Assembly: GCA_963840055.1 (NCBI GenBank)
Contig: CAWIXM010000030.1
Location: 40,200 to 104,199, forward strand
Source: Rhodoplanes sp963840055
Lineage (GTDB): Bacteria; Pseudomonadota; Alphaproteobacteria; Rhizobiales; Xanthobacteraceae
Reading direction: 5' to 3'
Length of the DNA stretch: 64,000 bases
Below, piece after piece: positions 26,920-34,246 of this stretch. The notes below the pieces were generated by a model that was given only the letters and a program-made list of their open reading frames with translations, was not told where the DNA came from and did no database searches. Numbering within the stretch: position 1 is the first letter of the stretch; every line of letters starts with the position of its first letter. The translations under genes were made by a program, and so were the position numbers.

Positions 26920-27285
26920 TTACGCGAGCAGTTCACGCACTTTGGCGAGCAGCTGGCGCGGGCTGTAAGGCTTGGCGACATAGGCGTCGCAGCCGGCCGC
27001 GCGCGCCCTCTCCTCGTCGCCCGCGAGCGCATAGGAGGTCACCGCGATGATCGGCGTCTGCTTGAGCGCAGGCATCGCCTTGATGCGGCGCGCCGCCTCG
27101 TAGCCGTCGACGATCGGAATCTGCATGTCCATCAGAATGAGATCGGGCTTCGTTTCCGCGGCGAGCGCGACGCCACGCTCGCCGTCGCCCGCCTCGACCA
27201 ACTCAAAACCTGCATGGCTCAGAAGGTCCCGCAGGATCTGCCGGTTGTCTTCGGTGTCTTCGACCACGAGAATGCGCCGGCTCAT
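26920..27285 (-). CDS. Single-domain response regulator (DivK-like)
   Basis: 121 residues, all receiver domain: ILVVEDTEDNRQILRDLL, phosphoacceptor Asp in LILMDMQIPIVDGYEAAR, VTSYAL and AKPY. There is no output domain, as in DivK/CheY-type proteins. It overlaps the upstream kinase stop (ATGA-like) and precedes the REC-cyclase by 14 bp, so it probably accepts phosphate from that kinase and may shuttle or compete with the cyclase receiver. Confidence 0.92.
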   Translation of the reverse strand: MSRRILVVEDTEDNRQILRDLLSHAGFELVEAGDGERGVALAAETKPDLILMDMQIPIVDGYEAARRIKAMPALKQTPIIAVTSYALAGDEERARAAGCDAYVAKPYSPRQLLAKVRELLA

Positions 27286-29639
27286 GACCGATCTCCCTCG
27301 CCATCGGTGCGCACCGGCAGGATCACGCGGAACTCGGACCCGACGCCGAGTTCCGACGACAGGCTGATTGTCCCGCCGTGCATTTCGGTGAAACGGCGTG
27401 CAATCGCCAGGCCGAGTCCCGTCCCGCCCTTCTGGCGCGTATTGCTCGCATCGACTTGCTGGAATTCGTCGAATATGCGGCTCTGATCGTCTGGCGCAAT
27501 CCCCGGCCCGGTGTCGCGCACGGCGATGTCGAAAGCGCCGTTGACGGTGCGGGCGCGAATATCGACCGAGCCGCGCTCGGTGAACTTGATGGCGTTGCCC
27601 ACGATGTTGAGGAACACCTGCGTCAGTCTCCGCTCGTCGCCGCGCCCGATCGGCAGATCGTCGGCAATCTCCGTGGTGAGCGCAAGCCCCTTCGCCTTGG
27701 CGAGCGATTCGGTCGAGGCGACGACCGATTCGACGATCGAGCGCATCGAGTAGTCGGACATTGTGAGGGTGAGCTGCCCGGCCTCAATCTTCGAGATGTC
27801 GAGCACGTCGTTGATGAGCTCGAGCAGGTGACGGCCGTTCGCCTGAACGCGTTCGAGAACTTCGCCCGCCTTGGGCGGCATTTCTCCGTAAAGGCCGTCG
27901 ACCAGGAGTTCGGCATAGCCGAGCACGGCGTTAAGCGGCGTGCGCAACTCGTGGCTCATGTTGGCGAAGAATTGCGACTTGTGTTCGTTGGCGATTTGCA
28001 GCTGGCGGCCGCGCTCCTCCACCTCGCGGAACAGCTCGGCATTGTGCATGGCGATCACCGATTGATCGGCGAAAGTTTGCATCAAGCTGATGGTGTTCGG
28101 CGGAAAGTCGCCCGCGGTCCGCCGCTGCACGACAAGCGCGCCGAGAATTTCCTCCGGTCCGACCAGCGGCAGCAACAGAACCGAGTGGAAACCGGCGGCG
28201 CGAACAAGTTCGCCGATGCGATGCAAGTCGGCATTCTCCAGCTCAGGGATGGCGATCGGCTTGCGCTCAAGGGCTGCTTTACCCAGCATGCTTTCGGCGA
28301 GCGGAATGCTGAGCGTCCGCGCTTCCTCGACAAAGGCGCGATCGAGCCCGTGCGCCTCCTTGAGGCGGAAAACCCGAAGCGATTTATCGTAAGCAAAAAT
28401 CGCGCCCGCGTCGGCCTGCGCGAGTTCGACCGCCCGATCGACGATGGTGGCGAGCACCGCCGTGAGATCGAGCGAAGACGCCACGGTGCGCCCGATCTCC
28501 TCCAATGCTTTGAGCTCGCGCACCGACCGCGCGAGGTCGCGCGTGCGCTCCTCGACCGTCTGTTCCAGGCGCGAATAGGACTCCTTGAGCTTCTGCGCCA
28601 TATTGTTGAATTCATCGGCGAGGCCTTCGATTTCGTCGCCGGTATGCACCTCGATGCGGGTGCCGAACTCGCTCGCGCCGAGGCGCGCGGCGCCGGCATG
28701 GAGGGCGCGGATTGGCACGACCATGTGGCGCGCAAACAGGACGCCTGCGAGTGCGGCCACGCTGATGCACAGCAAAGCGAGCCAGCCAATCTGCGTGAGG
28801 AAGGCGTAGACCGGTTTGAACGCCTCGCTCAGCGGTTGCTCGACGATGACGAACCAATTGAAGCGTGGGACCACGGCGCCTGCCGCCAGCACGGAGCGGC
28901 CGCCGAGATCGCGGCCGTAGTCCCAGAGCGCGCTTTTGTTCTCCTCGTTGGCGAGGATCGTCGCAACCTGGGCCAGCCCCGACATCGCCGTCCCGCGCGG
29001 CGCTTTGAGCTGATCCGATTGCGCGAGCAGCTGGCCTTGCGGTCCGACGACGTAAGCGTAGCCGGTCTCCCCGACCTGGATGCCGCCGACCACGTCGCGC
29101 AGGAACCGCAAATCGATTTCCGCCGCGGTCACGCCGGCATAGAGGCCGGAATGGGCGATGGCGATGGTGATGTAGGGATCGACGTCGTTGCGGAAATAGA
29201 TCGGCCCGATCCAAACGCGTTTGGCGAGCGCCTGGGTGAAACGCGGGTCATTGGAGTAATCCGTGCCGGCGATCGCCTCGGTGGCGAAACGGGTGACCCG
29301 AAGCAATTCGTGCCCGTTGCCGTCGATCTGCATGACTTCGTCGATCGCGGGGACCTGCTGGAGCAACAGCACATAGTCGGCCCGACGCTGGTTGAGATCG
29401 GCGCTCGCCCGCGTGGTCCAGGCGATCTGTCGTTCGATCTCGGCGAACATATGATCAATTCGCAAAGCGGCGGCGTCCGCTTTCTCCCATTCGAGCCGAA
29501 CGACGGCGCCGGTGGCCTCGCGATAGGTAAACCAGGTTTCGAGGGAGATGTTCACGATCAATATGAACACGGCGAACCCGACGAAATAGGCGACATATTT
29601 GCCGAACAGCCCTCCCCAGAAGCGCGTGAAGAGTCTCAT
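27282..29639 (-). CDS. Membrane sensor histidine kinase (Cache-HAMP-GAF-HisKA-HATPase)
   Basis: 785 residues from ATG 29639. In order: TM1 (VAYFVGFAVFILIVNISL), a periplasmic double-Cache-like sensor (DYSNDPRFTQAL, GETGYAYVVGPQGQLL), TM2 (IGWLALLCISVAALAGVLF), HAMP, coiled coil, a GAF domain, the HisKA box (FFANMSHELRTPLNAVLGYAEL) and an HATPase domain (NIVGNAIKFTE, DTGPGI, GGTGLGLAI). A 38-residue upstream extension is open but lacks membrane or start features. It is the first gene of the signalling operon and likely phosphorylates the two receivers below it. Confidence 0.92.
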   Translation of the reverse strand: MRLFTRFWGGLFGKYVAYFVGFAVFILIVNISLETWFTYREATGAVVRLEWEKADAAALRIDHMFAEIERQIAWTTRASADLNQRRADYVLLLQQVPAIDEVMQIDGNGHELLRVTRFATEAIAGTDYSNDPRFTQALAKRVWIGPIYFRNDVDPYITIAIAHSGLYAGVTAAEIDLRFLRDVVGGIQVGETGYAYVVGPQGQLLAQSDQLKAPRGTAMSGLAQVATILANEENKSALWDYGRDLGGRSVLAAGAVVPRFNWFVIVEQPLSEAFKPVYAFLTQIGWLALLCISVAALAGVLFARHMVVPIRALHAGAARLGASEFGTRIEVHTGDEIEGLADEFNNMAQKLKESYSRLEQTVEERTRDLARSVRELKALEEIGRTVASSLDLTAVLATIVDRAVELAQADAGAIFAYDKSLRVFRLKEAHGLDRAFVEEARTLSIPLAESMLGKAALERKPIAIPELENADLHRIGELVRAAGFHSVLLLPLVGPEEILGALVVQRRTAGDFPPNTISLMQTFADQSVIAMHNAELFREVEERGRQLQIANEHKSQFFANMSHELRTPLNAVLGYAELLVDGLYGEMPPKAGEVLERVQANGRHLLELINDVLDISKIEAGQLTLTMSDYSMRSIVESVVASTESLAKAKGLALTTEIADDLPIGRGDERRLTQVFLNIVGNAIKFTERGSVDIRARTVNGAFDIAVRDTGPGIAPDDQSRIFDEFQQVDASNTRQKGGTGLGLAIARRFTEMHGGTISLSSELGVGSEFRVILPVRTDGEGDRS

Positions 29640-29934
29640 CCTCGCTTGTCCTAGCGCCGCCTCGGCCGGTCCTCCCCGTCGCAGCCCGAGTATAGCGGCT
29701 GGCGCCGCCACCGGCACGAGCGGTTGTTCATGACCCTGGTGCGAGCCCGCCACCGCTCATGCGGCGGCCCAGCCGGTCCTTTCCGGCAGCGTCCACAGGA
29801 TCACAGCAAACTCGCAATTCCCATGTGAGCGAGCTCACAGAAGCGCCCGGGCGGCTTTGTTACCCGTTGCGCGCAGTGGCCGAATTGCAGACTGTTCACC
29901 GAACCGCCTCGCCGCAGCCCGAAGGAATGCTCTC

Positions 29935-30192
29935 GTGCCGATCCCGATCAGACGCCCGGCGAGGACGCGCTATGCGTTTGCATTTGCCGCTGTGCTGGCC
30001 GCTGCGCTTGCGGCCTTCGCTTTGCCCAGCTGGGCGGCGAGCGCGGACGGCAAGCGTGCCCCTTGCACCGCCGATGTGTTCCGCCTGTGCAGCGCGGCTG
30101 CCCCGCGGGTCGATCACGTCGTCGCCTGCCTGAAAAAGGAGCGAGCGCACCTGAGCCCTGCTTGCCGGGCCACGGTTGACCACAAGAGTTGA
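29935..30192 (+). CDS. Small secreted Cys-containing protein of unknown function
   Basis: 85 residues if translated from GTG 29935, which has an AAGGA box seven bases upstream; an ATG at 29857 is in frame but lacks a site. An N-terminal signal peptide (TRYAFAFAAVLAAALAAFALPSWAASA) precedes PCTADVFRLCS...VACLKKERAHLSPACRA with four Cys, probably two disulfides in the periplasm. Similar short proteins are common in Bradyrhizobium relatives. I do not recognise a function. Confidence 0.65.
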   Translation: MPIPIRRPARTRYAFAFAAVLAAALAAFALPSWAASADGKRAPCTADVFRLCSAAAPRVDHVVACLKKERAHLSPACRATVDHKS

Positions 30193-30430
30193 GACGGCAT
30201 TTGCCGCAATTCGACCGGAGCGCGCGCGTTGCGGGCGCATCGCGGTCAGAGCCGGGTCAAGCCCGGCGGTGACGAGGGGAAGGTTTTGTCTTCGTAGCCC
30301 GGATGGAGCACAGCGCAATCCGGGAGCTGGCATGTGCGGTTACGCGCTCCTAAGCCATGATCCGGGCTTTGCGTGCTGGTCCTGCATTTCGCTCCGCTCC
30401 ATGCGGGCTACGCTTGCTTTGATCTAATTT
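30193..30430. repeat. Intergenic palindromic repeats left of the insertion sequence
   Basis: At 30249-30274 GCCGGGTCAAGCCCGGC forms a hairpin. At 30293-30324 a GTAGCCCGGATGGAGC...GCGCAATCCGGG unit recurs (other copies at 54206 and 54800 in opposite orientation), and a degenerate relative ends at 30410. These are Rhizobiales-type intergenic repeats; no gene is seen. The original stop of the IS-disrupted gene lies at 30408-30410. Confidence 0.65.
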
Positions 30431-33023
30431 CAGACCTCCTGACATAGCGTAGCGCAAAAATGTCCGGCTTTCGCGCCGATCAGGGGACCGGCGCGACGGC
30501 CGTTGCGGTGCTGCGCTCGACCGGCGAGCCAGGGAAGGCAAGCCCGATACGCGGTGGCGGACGCAGTGCGAAGCGAATCCGCAGACGAGAGCCGGGGAAG
30601 AGTGTCGCCGTTTGGTCGAGCATCTCGCAGAGAGCCTGGGCGGCGCGCGTGCGATGCGGCGAGCTGAGCGGAGCCAAGGTGATATGCAGCTCGTTGTTGC
30701 AGACGCGGATGTCGCCTGCAGTAGCGAACAGCTCGTGCAGCAGGGTTCGCCCTTCTTGATCGGCACGGGCGTAGTGAGGTCGCAGCAGCGCAAGCAGATC
30801 GCTCTCGGCCTGATAGGCAACCATCTTGATGATGTCGGTCAGGTGCTTTCGTTCGGTGGCGAGCTTGACGACGGCCCGCTCGTTGAGGTCTCGGACTTCG
30901 ACGCGCTTGGCAACGTCGCGGCGCTGCTCGAACAGCTGCGCCACGCGAGCGCGGGCTGTGCGCAGCTGCTTGCCGAGCCTGCCATGGGCGATCTTGAAGC
31001 CCCGCATGGTCGGCCGGCGCCGTTCGGCATTGTCCGCGGCGGCGGCACCGTATTCGCGTTCGAGCCTGGCGAGATCGGCGCGGGCCGCACGGATCTCCTT
31101 ATCCAGAGCGCGGCGCTCGGGATTGGGGATGGTCCGGGTCGGATCCTCCGGCTCAATCTGGTAATCGATGAGCGCATCGAGCAGGAACTCTTCTCGCATG
31201 TACTTGAAGAAGTTCTCCTGTCGCCAGCGCTCGAACATGCGGTAGGCGACCTCGATGTCGCGCAGGTCCCATCGACTGGTGATCACCTGCGTCTGATGGC
31301 CGCCGTCGCACAAGCGCGTCACTTGCCGTAAGCGCAGCTTGCCTTTGAGGAAGCGCACGGGCTGGTCGTGCAGAAGATAGTCCACCCAGCGCCCGTCGAG
31401 CTCGGCGCGACGGCGGATGAACCGCCGCTCATTGATGCGACGGCACCGGCCCTTGCGATAGGTCAGCAAGTCGAAGCCGTCGGTGATCATCGTGCTGAAC
31501 AGCTTCGGGCTCCAGCCGCCGCGGTCGAACACGATGGTGACCCGTCGCTCGCCGACCACGTCCCGCACTTCGCGCAGCAGCTGGGGCAAGGCTTTCGTCA
31601 ACGCAGCGTCGACCTCCCCGGTAATCACCAGCAACGGATCGCCGGAGCGGTCGTTGATCCAGTAGTCGGTGCTGGCGGGCATGGCCAGATGGCGGCGCGT
31701 CACGTAAGCCTTTGATGCGATGGCGCGTTGGCCGTGATAGGCGCGCACATGGCCGTCAACGTACAAAAACCCCATGAGATGTCCGCGCTGATCGACACGC
31801 AGCCGCGCAAGCTCCGCGCCCAGCTGCTCGGCGCAATGATGCGCCGCGAGGCGGGTGAGCCGCCGCCGCAGCGTCTTCACTTCCGGCGCTCGGTCGAGCC
31901 CGAGGAGGCTGCCGAATGCGGCCGGGTCTCGTTCCTTGAGATGCTCGGGCCGCTTGATGCGGAGCAGCGCCATGAACAGGAGCGTCAGCAACGTCGTGCG
32001 CAGGCCATAGAACGCCGGACCGATTTCACCGTAGAGCTTGCGGCTGATCCGAAGCAGCCCGCTCTCGACCAAACACGGCAGCGCGAGCAGGACACCGACA
32101 CCAGGAACCGAAGACCCCTCGCGAAACAGCGGTGCGGCATCATCGAGCAGCCCGAGATAGGCGAGCCGCCGATCGAACGTCCGGTCGCTCGCGTCGCAGT
32201 CGAGGCTCATCGGCGCCGGCTCGCCGTCGTCCCCACGCGCGGCGATCAGATCGCGGTCGCTGGCGCGGTCCTCAGCCGGTGGCGGGGTGCGATCCGCATC
32301 GTCGCCGGTCAATGTTGCAGACGGCACGCGCGACGCCGGTGACTTTCCCGCCGCCGCGGTCGTGATCCCGACGAGCGCAAGCTGCGCGCTGTCGGCGGGC
32401 TTCGAAGGTCCGACCAGCTTGCGGATGGCCTTCTCGCTGACGCCCAGCCGGTGCGCGATCGCCCGGTTGCTCATTCCCTGGCTCTTCAGCATCTCAATGC
32501 TGCGCAGACGTTTCCCAGAGATGCGTCGTCGACCGCGACGCCAACCCTCTTCTCGATCGAGCGCCGCCATCCCGCCCTGCGCATAGCGCCTTTGATACCG
32601 CCGCACGGTGCGCACCGATCGGGCAAACGCCCGCGCCACGTCCGTTTGCTGGGCAAAGCCCGACTCCACCAAGAACACCATCGCATAGGCCTCGGCGACC
32701 GCATCCTCGGCACAATAGTGATGCACCGGCAGTCCAGCGACGATGATCACGCGCTGACCCGCTTCGATCCGCAAGCTGCAGCGCGCATTGATCACCACGG
32801 TATTCGAGGCCGCCGGCGAGGGCAGCGCCAAGGCTTGTTGGGTGCTCATACGCCGGGCTAGAGCGGACAAGTTTGAGTCCGCAAGCTCCGCCGCAAAACC
32901 TTCGCCGGTTCAGAGAGTTGTGTCTTGCCGGCCAGAAAAAACCGGACATGTATTGGTCCGCACTTCGGGGGAGAGAAAGGCCAGTGATTTCAGTCGTGGA
33001 AATCCGCTATGTCAGGAGGTCTG
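30431..33023. mobile_element. Complete 2593-bp insertion sequence with 19-bp perfect terminal inverted repeats
   Basis: The left end is CAGACCTCCTGACATAGCG and the right end is its exact reverse complement. Flanking 5-bp direct repeats AATTT (30426-30430 and 33024-33028) are the target-site duplication. Subterminal ATGTCCGG (left) and CCGGACAT (right) form a second inverted pair. One gene, a 796-residue transposase, fills nearly all of it. Intact ends, intact gene and perfect duplication indicate a recent insertion. I cannot assign it to a named IS family. Confidence 0.95.
30480..32870 (-). CDS. Large DDE-type transposase
   Basis: 796 residues. An N-terminal HTH region (ARAFARSVRTVRRYQRRYAQGGMAALDRE and MSNRAIAHRLGVSEKAIRKLVG) precedes a linker of low complexity, then an RNase-H-like catalytic core. 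Candidate acidic residues are Asp in GFLYVDGHVRAY, Asp in TIVFDRGGWSP and Glu in FFKYMREEFLLDAL. A coiled-coil region and a C-terminal domain follow. It is enclosed by the IS terminal repeats. ATG 32849 (in frame, STQQALAL) may be the real start. Confidence 0.9.
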   Translation of the reverse strand: MSALARRMSTQQALALPSPAASNTVVINARCSLRIEAGQRVIIVAGLPVHHYCAEDAVAEAYAMVFLVESGFAQQTDVARAFARSVRTVRRYQRRYAQGGMAALDREEGWRRGRRRISGKRLRSIEMLKSQGMSNRAIAHRLGVSEKAIRKLVGPSKPADSAQLALVGITTAAAGKSPASRVPSATLTGDDADRTPPPAEDRASDRDLIAARGDDGEPAPMSLDCDASDRTFDRRLAYLGLLDDAAPLFREGSSVPGVGVLLALPCLVESGLLRISRKLYGEIGPAFYGLRTTLLTLLFMALLRIKRPEHLKERDPAAFGSLLGLDRAPEVKTLRRRLTRLAAHHCAEQLGAELARLRVDQRGHLMGFLYVDGHVRAYHGQRAIASKAYVTRRHLAMPASTDYWINDRSGDPLLVITGEVDAALTKALPQLLREVRDVVGERRVTIVFDRGGWSPKLFSTMITDGFDLLTYRKGRCRRINERRFIRRRAELDGRWVDYLLHDQPVRFLKGKLRLRQVTRLCDGGHQTQVITSRWDLRDIEVAYRMFERWRQENFFKYMREEFLLDALIDYQIEPEDPTRTIPNPERRALDKEIRAARADLARLEREYGAAAADNAERRRPTMRGFKIAHGRLGKQLRTARARVAQLFEQRRDVAKRVEVRDLNERAVVKLATERKHLTDIIKMVAYQAESDLLALLRPHYARADQEGRTLLHELFATAGDIRVCNNELHITLAPLSSPHRTRAAQALCEMLDQTATLFPGSRLRIRFALRPPPRIGLAFPGSPVERSTATAVAPVP

Positions 33024-33933
33024 AATTTGTTCGATGCGGTCTTTTTGGTATTCAATGCGAGCATTAAGTTCTGCAAGTTCTGCACGACTCCCAGTGTCAT
33101 CGGTCAGGTTAGCCGAAGCGCCTTGTCTTCTCAATAAATCCGGAACCGTAAGAGATCGGAATGAACTCAGTGTAGCAAAAAATTCCATCGTAGCGATAAT
33201 AGTTGCTATCGCAAAAAAGATTGTCGCGAGTACTTTAATAAGACTCGTTATGCCAAGTCCTGAAAGCCAAGCATCATAGGCCGTTGAACCCGTGCTAAAA
33301 GCGAAAAATACGAGAGCTGCACAGGCGATGTAAGGTGTCCACCAATTGCTTTTTTCAAATTCTGCTGCGACGTGGAACGGAGCCCGATGTAGCCCTTTGA
33401 TAGTGCCATACACCTCCAAGTTATCTAACCAAGGATCCTTAAGGGAACGATCTGCCAAGAACTGGATCGCAACTCCGTCATCAGGGTCTAGAAAATCAAA
33501 TCCAAGAATTAGCTTGTTCTTACTTGCCTCAAGGGGTGATAGTAGGACTGATGCTTGCTCTGGTTGACCACATCGACGCAACCTCTAGGATTTCAATATC
33601 ATTCCTACCAAATGATATCGGGTCTGTCGCGGAGACGTCAGAGCCATTTATTGTTAAAGTCCCACAGTTCCAAAAATATATAGTATATCTCGCGGGGTCC
33701 GTTAAGTGTCTGCCTCCATAACTTATTGAAAGATCGTGAAATTCGGATCGGCGATAACCAAGAAAATTGCAGCTAGTCGTTGTGAAACATACAAGCTTCC
33801 GAGATTGGGCTTTCTTAAAATAGTAGAAGGTAAATAACCAGCTGAAAAATGCGCCGCCAATAAGACCCGCGGCAGCCAAAGCGATGCCCACGCTTACAGG
33901 ATCACTAGAAATGGCGCTAAGTAATTTCGTCAT
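33012..33933 (-). pseudogene. AT-rich accessory membrane-protein gene: frameshifted and 3'-truncated by the IS
   Basis: The first frame (from ATG 33933) has an N-terminal membrane helix (IALAAAGLIGGAFFSWLFTFYYF) and a beta-rich region (YTIYFWNCGTLTINGSDVS, FGRNDIEILEV). Reading shifts near 33570 by one base to QPEQASVLLSPLEASKNKL, then FDFLDPDDGVAIQFLAD, two membrane helices and a C-terminal coiled coil. The last codons (QTS, stop) lie in the IS end; before insertion the frame ended RSKQA at 30408-30410, so only a few residues changed. I do not recognise a function. Base composition is far richer in A/T than neighbours, indicating transfer. Confidence 0.75.
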
Positions 33934-34049
33934 AGAGGTGAAGGGAAAAAGCAAAAAAGCGCGAGGTGTGTAGCTGCTGGGAGCACTTAAGCAGAGTGCT
34001 CTCGTACTCACGAGTTCTCAGTGTCGCGTCCATCCGGCTCCGCCGCCAC

Positions 34050-34196
34050 TCACTTAAACTTACCTGGCGTCTGCTTAACTTCCATCAAGTATCCCGTAGG
34101 CTCATCCCGCTTCTGATAATGCCCATCCGGACGTTGGAACTGCGTCCGTGCAGTAACCGCGCCCTTTCGATAACCTTTACCAGTATTTGAGGCCAT
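34050..34196 (-). CDS. Small basic hypothetical protein (NTGKGYRKGAV family)
   Basis: 48 residues starting MASNTGKGYRKGAVTARTQFQ, with a GGAGAG box eight bases upstream of ATG 34196. Short basic proteins with the same NTGKGYRxGAV start are widespread in Proteobacteria, often in accessory DNA. Function is unknown. It lies in the same A/T-rich patch as the IS-disrupted gene. Confidence 0.75.
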   Translation of the reverse strand: MASNTGKGYRKGAVTARTQFQRPDGHYQKRDEPTGYLMEVKQTPGKFK

Positions 34197-34246
34197 AGTT
34201 GCTCTCCATTTAACGGCAAGGCACCCATTTAGTTTCAATGTCTACA

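Noticed and set aside
27378..29654. Long plus-strand open frame of 758 codons
   Set aside because: It is the complementary-strand shadow of the histidine kinase gene: high-GC codon bias leaves the opposite frame open. The kinase motifs are all on the minus strand.
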